Shown here: positions 7,406 to 15,845 of the stretch, one piece after another
Layout of the letters: every line of letters starts with the position of its first letter
How positions within the stretch are numbered: position 1 is the stretch's first letter
DNA from: Opitutus sp. GAS368
Lineage (GTDB): Bacteria; Verrucomicrobiota; Verrucomicrobiia; Opitutales; Opitutaceae
Direction: 5' to 3'
Length of the DNA: 49,822 nucleotides
Assembly (NCBI GenBank): GCA_945874455.1
Contig: CAMCHO010000007.1
Coordinates: forward strand, 1 to 49,822
Program-made: the position numbers and the translations under genes
Notes under the pieces: model-generated
Told to the model about the DNA's origin: nothing
Databases searched by the model: none
What the model saw: the letters and a program-made list of their open reading frames with translations, nothing else

Positions 7406-10144
7406 ATGGCCGAGATCACCAAGAGCTACGAATCCCGCGACGTTGAGAAAAAATGGTATGCCGCTTGGCAGGCCGCGAATGCCTTTGCCGGCAGGGTGAC
7501 GCCGGGCAAGGAGCCCTACTCGATCGTGATCCCGCCCCCGAACGTCACGGGCGTGCTCACCATGGGACACGTGCTCAACAACACGATCCAGGATGTTTTG
7601 ATCCGTCGCGCGCGCCTTGAAGGCAAGTCGGCCCTCTGGCTGCCCGGTACTGACCACGCGGGCATCGCGACGCAGAACGTCGTCGAGCGTCAGCTCCGGC
7701 AGACCGAGAAAAAAACTCGCCGCGACCTCGGTCGCGAAAAATTTCTCGAAAGAGTCTGGTCTTGGCGCGACGAAAAAGGCGGAAAGATTCTCGAACAACT
7801 TCGCGCACTCGGCACCTCGTGTGACTGGGAGCGCACGCAGTTTACGATGGACCCGCACTACTCGCAGGCGGTCCTCACGGCGTTTGTTGATCTCTTCGGC
7901 AAAGGAAATATCTACCGCGGCAAGCGGATGGTGAACTGGTGTCCCGTCTCGCAGACAGCGCTCTCGGACGAAGAGGTGAACATGAAGCCGGTGAACGGCT
8001 CGATCTACCGGGTGCGCTACGAGCGGACGGATGCGCCGGGGGTGTTTGTCGAGGTCAAGACCACGCGGCCCGAGACGATTCCGGGTGACGTCGCCATCGC
8101 GGTGCATCCCGAGGACCCGCGATACGCTGGGTGGATTGGGAAAACCGTGCGTCGCGCCCTCGGGCCGGCGGCGGAAATCCCGATTATTGGCGATGCGGCG
8201 GTCGACCAAGCGTTCGGCACCGGCGCGCTGAAGATTACTCCGGCGCACGACAAGGTCGATTTTGAGATCGGCCAGCGTCACCATCTGCCAATCATCGACG
8301 TGCTGGAGGCGGATGGAAAACTCAACGCGTTTGCCGGTCCCGAGCTCGCTGGACTCGACCGTTTCGCGGGTCGCAAGAAAGCCGTCGAGTTGCTCAGCGC
8401 CAGCGGGGCCCTCGTCGCCGAAGAACCCTACGCGAACAACGTCGGCTACTCCGAGCGCGCCGATGTGCCGATCGAGCCGCGACTCACGTGGCAGTGGTGG
8501 CTGCGTTACCCGCGAGTCGCCGAGGCCAAGACGGCGGTGCGCGACGGCCACATCCAGTTTCACCCCGAGCGGTGGAGTAAAGTTTACCTGCACTGGCTGG
8601 AGAACATCCAAGATTGGTGCATCAGCCGCCAGCTCTGGTGGGGGCACCGCATTCCGGTTTGGTATCGGAAGGGCCTCGACAAAGAGAAACTCACGGAGGC
8701 CGATCTCCGCGATGCGACGAAAGTCCACGTCTCGCTCACCGGTCCGGCCGATCCGGAAAACTGGACGCAGGAGGACGATGTGCTCGACACGTGGGCGTCG
8801 TCATGGCTTTGGCCCTTCGCGACGATGGGCTGGCCCGATCAGGACAAGATGAAGGCGCAGGGCCTCGATTATTTTTACCCGACGACGACGCTCGTGACGG
8901 GGCCGGACATTATCTTTTTCTGGGTCGCGCGTATGATTATGGCCGGACTGGAATTTATGCGGCCGGGTGAATCGCTGGAGCGGCGCATTCCGTTCAAGCA
9001 TGTTTACTTCACCGGCATCATTCGCGACCAGCAGGGCCGCAAGATGTCGAAGTCCCTCGGCAACTCGCCCGACCCGCTCGATCTCATCAATGCCTACGGC
9101 GCCGATGGCCTCCGGTTCGGCATCGTGTCGATCGCGCCACAAGGGCAGGACATCCGCTTCCAAGAAGACCGGATCGAGAGCGGTAAGAATTTTTGTAACA
9201 AGCTCTGGAATGCGTGTCGGTTCCGCCAGATGAGCGGCGAGGCGGGGGACAACGCGTCGCTCTCGACGATTCTGGCGCGCCTCTCGCCGGAGAAATTTGA
9301 CGCGGACGACCACGCCATTCTTCAGCGCCTGCTCGCGACGACGCGCGAGGTGGAACGGTGTTTCGCCGAATTCGAATTCAGTGCGGCGGTGCAGGCCCTC
9401 TACGGCTTTTTCTGGAATGATTTCTGTGACTGGTATGTGGAAGTCTCGAAGTCGAAACTCCAGGAGGCCGACACCAAGGCTACCTGTCTCGCGATCCAAG
9501 ATATGGTCCTGCGCCAGACCTTGCTGCTGTTGCACCCCTTCATTCCCTTCATCACCGAGGAACTGTGGCACCAACTCGGCTACGGCCCCGAAGGCAGCTT
9601 TATTGCGGACGTTCAGATCAGCAACGCCGCGCAGATCTCCGAGGCTGCGGGGTTGCACGGCGTCGTGCTGAACGCGGCGGCTGCCGCCACGATCGAGGCG
9701 CTCAAGGAACTTGTTTCGAAAGCGCGCGCGCTCAAAGCCGACCACAACCTCGCGAGCCGGCGTGACGTGAAATTCTTCCTCATCGCAGCCGACCGCGAGT
9801 GGCAAACTGTCGAGGGCAACCTCGCCAAGCTCACGCGGATGTGCGGCGCGGCGAGCCTCGAGCGCCGCGAGCAAGTCGATGGCGCGCCCGCCGCGGTGAC
9901 GGCGCTCGGCACGCTCTATTTGGATCTTGCGAGCACGGTCGATGCTGGGGCCGAGAAAGTGCGCCTATCCAAAGAACTCGACCAACTATCGAAGCACATT
10001 GTCGGCACCGAGGCGCGCTTGTCCAACGAGGCCTTCGTCAGCAAAGCCCCGCCCGCCGTCCTCGACGGTGCGCGCAAGCAACTCGCCGATCAAAAGGCGA
10101 AGCGCGGGGAGCTGGAGCGGCTGTTGAAATCGCTGGTGGGTTAA
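7406..10144 (+). CDS. valS: Valyl-tRNA synthetase
   Basis: This class I aminoacyl-tRNA synthetase charges tRNA-Val. The 912-residue product (family about 880-950) has the HIGH-equivalent 'PPNVTGVLTMGH' at about residues 44-55, the connective-polypeptide editing domain with 'KTTRPETIPGDVAIAVHP' near residue 216, 'GTGALKITPAHD' and the zinc-less core 'WCISRQLWWGHRIP'. The KMSKS loop 'GRKMSKSLGN' lies near residue 546. An anticodon-binding domain follows, and the C-terminal coiled coil typical of ValRS covers about residues 850-912. The start 'MAEITKSYESRDVEKKWY' matches the family N-terminus. The gene appears monocistronic. Confidence 0.97.
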   Translation: MAEITKSYESRDVEKKWYAAWQAANAFAGRVTPGKEPYSIVIPPPNVTGVLTMGHVLNNTIQDVLIRRARLEGKSALWLPGTDHAGIATQNVVERQLRQTEKKTRRDLGREKFLERVWSWRDEKGGKILEQLRALGTSCDWERTQFTMDPHYSQAVLTAFVDLFGKGNIYRGKRMVNWCPVSQTALSDEEVNMKPVNGSIYRVRYERTDAPGVFVEVKTTRPETIPGDVAIAVHPEDPRYAGWIGKTVRRALGPAAEIPIIGDAAVDQAFGTGALKITPAHDKVDFEIGQRHHLPIIDVLEADGKLNAFAGPELAGLDRFAGRKKAVELLSASGALVAEEPYANNVGYSERADVPIEPRLTWQWWLRYPRVAEAKTAVRDGHIQFHPERWSKVYLHWLENIQDWCISRQLWWGHRIPVWYRKGLDKEKLTEADLRDATKVHVSLTGPADPENWTQEDDVLDTWASSWLWPFATMGWPDQDKMKAQGLDYFYPTTTLVTGPDIIFFWVARMIMAGLEFMRPGESLERRIPFKHVYFTGIIRDQQGRKMSKSLGNSPDPLDLINAYGADGLRFGIVSIAPQGQDIRFQEDRIESGKNFCNKLWNACRFRQMSGEAGDNASLSTILARLSPEKFDADDHAILQRLLATTREVERCFAEFEFSAAVQALYGFFWNDFCDWYVEVSKSKLQEADTKATCLAIQDMVLRQTLLLLHPFIPFITEELWHQLGYGPEGSFIADVQISNAAQISEAAGLHGVVLNAAAAATIEALKELVSKARALKADHNLASRRDVKFFLIAADREWQTVEGNLAKLTRMCGAASLERREQVDGAPAAVTALGTLYLDLASTVDAGAEKVRLSKELDQLSKHIVGTEARLSNEAFVSKAPPAVLDGARKQLADQKAKRGELERLLKSLVG

Positions 10145-10650
10145 CCCGGGAGCGCGGGCGTCACGCCCGCAACCGCGTCCTGACGGGCTCGACGCCCTAG
10201 CTACCGTTCGGGCCACGAAGGCTTTCGTGGCCCGGTGGGGCAACCGTCTCGCTCTGCGTATCCCTCGCGACCTTACGGCCAAATCCCGCCTGACCGCAGG
10301 AGTGGGGGTGGGGCGAGCCAGCAACCAACAGTGATGATTTTTTCGTGCGCCGGATTGCGCCGAACTTCGCTTTGTCCGTCCTCCTCGCCGGCGTGCGCCC
10401 CGGCAAGCGCCCCGAGGAGATCGCGACGGGGCGAGCGTTGGGCAAAGAGGTGTGGTGGGATGAAAAATCGCGGGCCCGAGCGGGGCGATTGCCAGGACGC
10501 GGAGGGATGGCCCGCCAACGCGGCGATGCGGCGGGAGCGCGGCGCGGTCGATTTTGTGCAAGTCGTGGCCGAAATCTTCTCTCGCCGAATATTCCATCGC
10601 CGAGGCTTGCCCGCCGCGCAGCGCCACCGGTAAGCTCCGCGTCCCCTTTC
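10145..10650. other. 506-base gap between valS and gmd with two hairpins
   Basis: No credible gene was found in any frame; frames that stay open lack domain-like sequence. Two inverted repeats lie just after the valS stop: a 7-bp stem (arms 10154-10160 and 10164-10170, loop TCA) and a perfect 10-bp stem (arms 10210-10219 and 10224-10233, loop GGCT). Neither is followed by a T-tract. They may act as factor-dependent or bidirectional terminators, or be copies of a dispersed palindromic repeat. The rest (10234-10650) presumably carries the gmd promoter; a pyrimidine run (10641-10650) immediately precedes the gmd ATG. Confidence 0.5.
10210..10233 (+). terminator. Perfect 10-bp stem hairpin downstream of valS
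   Basis: Arms 10210-10219 (GGGCCACGAA) and 10224-10233 are exact reverse complements around the tetraloop GGCT. It lies 66 bases after the valS stop codon. The stem is GC-rich and stable, but there is no following run of T, so an intrinsic terminator is possible rather than shown. Confidence 0.35.
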
Positions 10651-11685
10651 ATGAAAAAAGCCCTTATCACCGGTATCACGGGTCAGGACGGATCGTATCT
10701 CGCCGAGCTTTTGCTCGCCAAAGGTTACGAGGTCCACGGCGTGATCCGCCGCGCCTCGACGTTCAATACGAGCCGCATCGATCACCTCTACCGTGACCCG
10801 CACGTCAACGGGGTGAAACTCCACCTCCACTACGGCGACCTCGCCGATTCCGTGCAGATGGTAAAACTCCTTTACCAGCTTCAGCCGGATGAGATTTACA
10901 ACTTGGGCGCGCAGTCGCACGTGCGTGTCTCGTTCGATATTCCGGAATATACGGGCGATGTCGTGGGCCTCGGCGCGGTGCGCATCCTTGAGGCGATCCG
11001 CGAGGCCGGGCTCATGAAGAAGTGTCGATTCTACCAAGCCTCCTCATCTGAGATGTATGGCAAGGTCCAGGAGGTTCCCCAGACGGAGACGACGCCATTC
11101 TGGCCGAGGTCACCCTACGGTTGCGCGAAGATGTATGCCTACTGGCTCACGGTGAACTACCGCGAGAGTTACCATCTCCACGCGTCCAACGGCATTCTGT
11201 TCAACCACGAGAGCCCGCGCCGCGGGGAGACGTTTGTGACGCGCAAGATCACTCGCGCGGCCACGCGGATCAAACTCGGCCTCCAAGACAAACTTTACAT
11301 GGGGAACCTCGAGGCCCGCCGCGACTGGGGCTATGCCAAGGAATACGTCGAGATGATGTGGGTGATGCTCCAACAGGACCAGCCTGACGACTACGTGGTG
11401 GCGACGAACGAGACGCATACCGTGAAGGAATTTATCCAAGAAACGTTTGGATTGCTGAATCTCGATTGGGAGCAACACGTCCATTACGACGCCCGCTACG
11501 AGCGACCCGCCGAGGTGGAGTTGCTGATCGGGGATCCCGCGAAAGCCAAGCGCCAGCTCGGCTGGGAGCCGAAGGTGAAGTTCAAAGAACTCGTGAAAAT
11601 CATGACCGAAGCGGATCTCGAACTCGCCAAACGCGAGGCGCAGATTGCGGCACTGCCGGGGACGTCCTCCGCATCGTTGGCATGA
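10651..11685 (+). CDS. gmd: GDP-mannose 4,6-dehydratase
   Basis: Converts GDP-D-mannose to GDP-4-keto-6-deoxy-D-mannose, the first step to GDP-L-fucose and GDP-rhamnose. The 344-residue product (Escherichia coli Gmd 373) is an extended short-chain dehydrogenase. Visible motifs are the NADP-binding '[13 protein letters not shown]' at residues 7-19, 'SSSEMYGK' near 131 with catalytic Ser/Glu, the YxxxK pair 'YGCAK' at about 156-160, and '[17 protein letters not shown]' characteristic of Gmd. ATG 10651 starts the Rossmann fold; the frame is open far upstream without homology. Its TGA overlaps the fcl ATG by four bases, so the two genes are translationally coupled. Confidence 0.96.
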   Translation: MKKALITGITGQDGSYLAELLLAKGYEVHGVIRRASTFNTSRIDHLYRDPHVNGVKLHLHYGDLADSVQMVKLLYQLQPDEIYNLGAQSHVRVSFDIPEYTGDVVGLGAVRILEAIREAGLMKKCRFYQASSSEMYGKVQEVPQTETTPFWPRSPYGCAKMYAYWLTVNYRESYHLHASNGILFNHESPRRGETFVTRKITRAATRIKLGLQDKLYMGNLEARRDWGYAKEYVEMMWVMLQQDQPDDYVVATNETHTVKEFIQETFGLLNLDWEQHVHYDARYERPAEVELLIGDPAKAKRQLGWEPKVKFKELVKIMTEADLELAKREAQIAALPGTSSASLA

Positions 11686-12617
11686 AAATCTTCATCGCAG
11701 GTCACCACGGCATGGTCGGTGGCGCGCTCGTGCGCCGGTTCTCGCGCGAGGCGGGCACGACGCTCCTGCTCCGCACGCGCCGTGAACTCGACCTCACGTC
11801 GCAGGTCGCGGTGGAGGCATTTTACGCCGCGGAAAAACCCGACGTGGCCATCATTGCCGCAGCCAAGGTCGGCGGTATCCACGCGAACCACACTTATCCG
11901 GCGGAGTTCCTGTTTGAGAATCTCGCCATCGCGACCAACACGATCCACGGCGCCTACAAACACGGGGTGAAGCGCCTGCTCTTCCTCGGCAGTTCGTGCA
12001 TTTATCCGCAGCTCGCACCGCAACCGATGCCCGAGGATTGTTTGCTGTCGGGACCGCTGGAGCCGACCAACGAGGCCTACGCCATTGCCAAGATCACGGG
12101 GCTCAAGCTCGCCCAATCCTACCGGAAGCAATACGGCGTGATGTTCCACTCGGCGATGCCGACTAACCTCTACGGTCCCGGGGACAACTATCACCTGCAG
12201 AACTCTCACGTGCTGCCCGCGCTGATTCGTAAGTTTCACGAGGCGAAAACCGCCGGCCGCGCCGAAGTCGTCGCGTGGGGCACAGGCACGCCGAAGCGCG
12301 AATTCCTCCACGTCGACGATCTCGCCGATGCCTGCGCGTTTCTGGTGGCGCTCGAAAATCCGCCGGACTGGATCAATGTCGGCACGGGCACGGATGTGAC
12401 GATTCGCGAGCTCACGGCATGCGTCGCAGCCGTCACGGGTTTTTCGGGACAGATCGTCTGGGACGCCACGAAACCTGACGGCACTCCGCGCAAGCTGCTG
12501 GATGTTTCGCGTCTTTCGGGGCTCGGTTGGCAGGCCAAGATTGCGCTCCGCGAAGGCGTGGCGAAGACCTACGCAAGTTTTCTGGCGGCGACAGCCTCCG
12601 GCGCACTGCGGTCTTAA
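11682..12617 (+). CDS. fcl: GDP-L-fucose synthase (GDP-4-keto-6-deoxymannose epimerase/reductase)
   Basis: Carries out the 3,5-epimerisation and NADPH reduction that produce GDP-L-fucose from the Gmd product. The product has 311 residues, the usual family length. Motifs are '[13 protein letters not shown]' (residues 7-19), the family-specific '[19 protein letters not shown]', 'SSCIYP' near 107, the catalytic 'YAIAK' near 134, and '[12 protein letters not shown]'. The start overlaps the gmd stop (ATGA at 11682-11685). With gmd it forms a two-gene GDP-L-fucose operon, for cell-surface glycans rather than obviously for the sulfatase island 9 kb away. It converges with the TPR gene ending at 12630, 12 bases away. 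Confidence 0.96.
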   Translation: MKIFIAGHHGMVGGALVRRFSREAGTTLLLRTRRELDLTSQVAVEAFYAAEKPDVAIIAAAKVGGIHANHTYPAEFLFENLAIATNTIHGAYKHGVKRLLFLGSSCIYPQLAPQPMPEDCLLSGPLEPTNEAYAIAKITGLKLAQSYRKQYGVMFHSAMPTNLYGPGDNYHLQNSHVLPALIRKFHEAKTAGRAEVVAWGTGTPKREFLHVDDLADACAFLVALENPPDWINVGTGTDVTIRELTACVAAVTGFSGQIVWDATKPDGTPRKLLDVSRLSGLGWQAKIALREGVAKTYASFLAATASGALRS

Positions 12618-12629
12618 AACGAGGCGCGG

Positions 12630-13004
12630 TTAGCTCGGCGTCTTGAGCTGTTTGAGTAAGGTGAGAAAACTGGGATGGGACTTGAGTGCCTCGAGATCCG
12701 GGTCCTGCGCCATCCAATGAAAGTCGCGATAGCCCAGGTCGATCGCGTGGCCGAGCGCGCGGATGGCATCGGCTTTGCGTTTCGTGAGTGCGAGACTGCA
12801 GGCGAGATTGTAGTGGGCGGTGGCGTTAGCGGGTTGGAGCTTCACCAGCTTCCGGTCCATTTTCAGCCCGTCGGCGATCCGGCCGTGTTGGGTGTAAAGG
12901 CCGCCGAGGATTTCGACGACTTCGATGTAGGCGGGGTCGCGGCCTAGCACCGACTCAAAAAAACTGATTTCAAACGCGTGATCGTGGGATCGTGCCTTGG
13001 CCAT
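12630..13004 (-). CDS. Small TPR-repeat protein
   Basis: A cytoplasmic-looking protein of 124 residues without a signal peptide. A tetratricopeptide-like helical repeat is visible around residues 75-110 ('ATAHYNLACSLALTKRKADA...AIDLGYRDFHWM'), and a weaker one around 30-65 ('YIEVVEILGGLYTQHGRIADGL'). The pattern 'DPDLEALKSHPSFLTLLKQL' at the end is common after single TPRs in bacterial proteins. TPRs mediate protein-protein contacts; no partner is evident. It lies 30 bases downstream of the Fur-family gene on the same strand and may be cotranscribed. Confidence 0.75.
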   Translation of the reverse strand: MAKARSHDHAFEISFFESVLGRDPAYIEVVEILGGLYTQHGRIADGLKMDRKLVKLQPANATAHYNLACSLALTKRKADAIRALGHAIDLGYRDFHWMAQDPDLEALKSHPSFLTLLKQLKTPS

Positions 13005-13034
13005 AGTTCGAGAAAAAATTGACGGAGTGTCCCC

Positions 13035-13499
13035 TTAGCCGCGTCGCGGGCAAGCGCCGCTTTGGCGGAAAACGTCGCAGTTTGCGCTGACCTGAAGGCG
13101 TTGTGAGGCGGGGGTCAGACCCAGTTTCGATGAGACGGTGCTGCTGTACCACTCCATGAACGGTGCGCTGATCTCGAAAATTTTCTCACAGTCAACGCAG
13201 ACGACCTGCGCGACTTGGGTGGTGGCTCCATCGCGATTGGGGCGGTAGAATTTCTCACCCGAGCCGATATCCACCTCTCGCAGCAAGGCGCTGGCAGTCA
13301 TGATGGGCAGCGTCCGGTAGATGGTTGCGCGCGAGACGGAGTCATCCAGCTTGCGGGCGCGATCGAGCAGTTGGTCGGCCGTGAAGTGCTCCTCCAGCGT
13401 GAAGGCGGCATCGAAGATAGCCAGTCGCTGACTGGTCGCGCGGAGCCCCTTTCGCACAAGGAATACTCCGAATTTTTCGCGGGCTGCGGTGATGCTCAC
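13035..13499 (-). CDS. Fur-family transcriptional regulator with degenerate metal site
   Basis: The 154-residue product has the winged-helix core of Fur/Zur/PerR proteins: 'FLVRKGLRATSQRLAIFDAAF', 'EEHFTADQLLDRAR' and 'SRATIYRTLPIMTASALLREV' (the recognition helix region). A structural Zn CxxC survives at 'VVCVDCEKIFE'. The His-rich segment that normally precedes it (HHxHxxC) reads 'DGATTQVAQVVC', with no His, and the second CxxC near the C-terminus is replaced by spaced Cys ('ANCDVF...GACPRRG'). Sensing must differ from classical Fur. GTG 13499 gives the normal family length; ATG 13622 would run into the divergent priA start. Weak start signals make the N-terminus uncertain. Confidence 0.85.
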   Translation of the reverse strand: MSITAAREKFGVFLVRKGLRATSQRLAIFDAAFTLEEHFTADQLLDRARKLDDSVSRATIYRTLPIMTASALLREVDIGSGEKFYRPNRDGATTQVAQVVCVDCEKIFEISAPFMEWYSSTVSSKLGLTPASQRLQVSANCDVFRQSGACPRRG

Positions 13500-13604
13500 C
13501 GAGCGACTGTTTCGTGCGTGCGCAGGGGGTGTCAATGCGTTCGTGGGCGGGTGACGAGGCTTCGGGTTTGCGTTGTCGCGGACGCGGGGGCGTGATGCGA
13601 GCCA
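13500..13604. promoter_or_regulatory. Divergent fur-like/priA intergenic region
   Basis: About 105 bases between the chosen GTG of the Fur-family gene and the priA ATG should hold both promoters and possibly an autoregulatory site. No clear Fur-box palindrome was seen by eye. Confidence 0.3.
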
Positions 13605-15842
13605 ATGATCGTTGGGGTCCATCCGCTCGCCGGTTTTGACAAGGTCCTCCACTACCGCGTGCCTGAAACATTGGGCGCGGCCGTGGGGGTGGGATCGCTC
13701 GTGCGCGTGCCCATTGGGAACACGCTGCGGCTCGGGATCGTCGGCGAGCTCGGTCCGCCGAGTGATTTTCCGGTAGAGCGGCTGAAATCAGTCGCGCAGG
13801 TGGTGTATCCGTTCCCGGCCTTGCCGCGCGACTTGCTGGCTTTGGCGCGCTGGATGGCCGGCTATTACGCGTGCGGTCTCGACAGCATCATCGAGACGAT
13901 GATTCCGGCCCCGGTGCGCAACGGCGCGGGCTTGAAGCAAGAGAAACAGCTTTCGCTGGCACAGCGGCTGAGTGTCGAGGAATTGGCCGCCTTGGAGAAA
14001 AAGGCGCCCCAACAGGCGCGGCTCTACCGGTTCATTGAGCAGCAGTTTCGGCCGCAGAAAAAAACGCTGGTACTCTCCCGACTCGATCTGACGGCGGGCG
14101 TGGTGGCGGCGCTGGTGAAGCGGGGTGTGCTGCGGGAGGAAACGCAGCGGATCGAGCGCATCGCCTACGACGACGACCACTCGTCCGGGGAGCTCGTCGC
14201 CTCGCAGCCGCATGCGCTGAACCCGGAGCAACAGGCGGCGGTCGAGGCGATGACGACGAGTCTGGGGGAGGGAAAGTTTGGGGTGACGCTGCTGCACGGG
14301 ATTACGGGTTCGGGTAAAACGGAGGTCTACTTGCGGGCGATCGACACCGCGCTCAAGTCGGGCGGCGGCGTGATCTTTCTCGTGCCCGAGGTGGCGCTCA
14401 CCCCGCAGACCGTGGCGCGACTGCGCTCGCGGCTGGAGGCGATTGCGCCCGGGCACCGGTGTGTGGTGTGGCACAGTCATCTGAGCGAGGGCGAACGGCT
14501 CGACGGTTGGCTGGCGCTCGCTACGGGGGAGGCGAAGGTGGTGGTGGGCGCGCGTTCGGCGGTCTTTGCGCCGGTGCAAAGTCTCCGGTTGATCGTCGTC
14601 GATGAGGAGCATGAGCCCGCCTATAAGCAGGACGAGACTCCGCGTTACCACGGACGGGATGTGGCGGTGATGCGGGCGAAGCTCACGGGCGCCGTGTGTC
14701 TGCTGGGATCGGCCACGCCCTCGCTGGAAAGTTTTCTCAACGCGCAGTCGGGTAAATACCGGCTCGTCGAACTCAAGCAACGCGTGGATTCGCGCAAGCT
14801 GCCCTTCATCGATATCGTCGACCTACGGGTCGAGGCGATGAAGCAACGGTCGTTGCCGCTCTTGTCCGGGCGACTGGTGCGCGCCATGCAAGATCGCTTT
14901 GAGAAGCGGGAGCAGACGATTCTGTTCATCAATCGCCGCGGCTATTCGTCGTCGATGCTCTGCACCAAATGCGGGCACTCGGAAGAGTGCGTCCACTGCA
15001 GCATCGCGTTGACGTATCATCGCTCGGACGAAACGTTGCGCTGTCATCTTTGTGGAGCGCAGAAGCCGGCGCCGGTGCGGTGTCCGCAGTGTGCTGCGCC
15101 GGAGATTCGCTGGAAGGGTCTGGGTACGCAGCGGATCGAGGAAGCGGTGAAGCGGGTGCTGCCGCGGGCGAAGATCGAACGCATGGATACCGATACCATG
15201 TCGAAGAAGAATCGTTTTCGGGAGGTGCTCGCGCAGTTTCGCGCTGGGAAAATCGACGTGCTCGTCGGCACGCAGATGATCGGCAAGGGACTGGATTTCC
15301 CAAATGTGACGCTGGTGGGGCTGGTCGATGCGGACATGTCGATGCACGTGCCGGATTTCCGGGCGAACGAACGCACCTTTCAACTGCTCGTGCAGGTGGC
15401 GGGGCGCGCGGGTCGGGGGGATCGGGCGGGCGAAGTCGTCGTGCAAACCTTCACGCCGCAGGCGGAGGCGATTCAGTTTTCACGTCACGCAGACTTCGCG
15501 GGCTTTGCGGCGTCAGAGCTGAAGATCCGCAAAGATTTTCACTATCCGCCGTATCGCCACCTGATTCATCACCTCTTTCGCGGGCCGAACCCAGAGAAGC
15601 TCAAGTTTTTCGCGGAACAGTGGGCGAAGCTTGTCGAGAAAACACTCGGGGATCGCGTCGAGTTGCGCGGTCCGTCGGCGTCGCCGATCGAGAAGATCAA
15701 AGACGAGTATCGCTGGCAGCTGTGGTATTTCACGAATGCGGTCACGAAGGTCGTGCCGGAACTGATGAAGCTGCGCGCGGGCTTTGCGTGGGCGGACGAC
15801 ATCACGCAGGTGCTCGATGTGGATCCGGTCAATCTCGTCTGA
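13605..15842 (+). CDS. priA: Primosomal replication restart helicase PriA
   Basis: PriA recognises stalled forks and loads the replicative helicase. The 745-residue product (family about 730) shows an N-terminal 3'-DNA-end-binding domain and a DEAD-like helicase with Walker A 'GITGSGKTEVYL' at about 231-242, Walker B 'DEEHEP' near 333 and 'GSATPSLES'. The diagnostic zinc-binding cysteine cluster covers about residues 453-497 ('CTKCGHSEECVHC', 'CHLCG', 'CPQC'). Helicase motifs V/VI 'GTQMIGKGLDFPNVTLVGLVDAD' and 'QVAGRAGRGDRAG' follow. The ATG begins directly at the conserved N-terminus. It converges with the permease gene; only three bases separate the stops. Confidence 0.96.
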   Translation: MIVGVHPLAGFDKVLHYRVPETLGAAVGVGSLVRVPIGNTLRLGIVGELGPPSDFPVERLKSVAQVVYPFPALPRDLLALARWMAGYYACGLDSIIETMIPAPVRNGAGLKQEKQLSLAQRLSVEELAALEKKAPQQARLYRFIEQQFRPQKKTLVLSRLDLTAGVVAALVKRGVLREETQRIERIAYDDDHSSGELVASQPHALNPEQQAAVEAMTTSLGEGKFGVTLLHGITGSGKTEVYLRAIDTALKSGGGVIFLVPEVALTPQTVARLRSRLEAIAPGHRCVVWHSHLSEGERLDGWLALATGEAKVVVGARSAVFAPVQSLRLIVVDEEHEPAYKQDETPRYHGRDVAVMRAKLTGAVCLLGSATPSLESFLNAQSGKYRLVELKQRVDSRKLPFIDIVDLRVEAMKQRSLPLLSGRLVRAMQDRFEKREQTILFINRRGYSSSMLCTKCGHSEECVHCSIALTYHRSDETLRCHLCGAQKPAPVRCPQCAAPEIRWKGLGTQRIEEAVKRVLPRAKIERMDTDTMSKKNRFREVLAQFRAGKIDVLVGTQMIGKGLDFPNVTLVGLVDADMSMHVPDFRANERTFQLLVQVAGRAGRGDRAGEVVVQTFTPQAEAIQFSRHADFAGFAASELKIRKDFHYPPYRHLIHHLFRGPNPEKLKFFAEQWAKLVEKTLGDRVELRGPSASPIEKIKDEYRWQLWYFTNAVTKVVPELMKLRAGFAWADDITQVLDVDPVNLV

Positions 15843-15845
15843 GGC

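Noticed and set aside
7193-8728. 511-codon minus-strand frame overlapping glnD and valS starts
   Set aside because: Opposes valyl-tRNA synthetase and the glnD promoter; translation is low-complexity Arg/Asp-rich without homology.
10345-10650. In-frame upstream extension of gmd
   Set aside because: The extra 102 residues are not Rossmann-like and precede the canonical dehydratase N-terminus.
10651-12617. Functional link between GDP-fucose synthesis and the sulfatase island (fucan turnover)
   Set aside because: The genes are about 9 kb and several unrelated operons away, on the other strand, and make activated fucose for biosynthesis rather than degradation.
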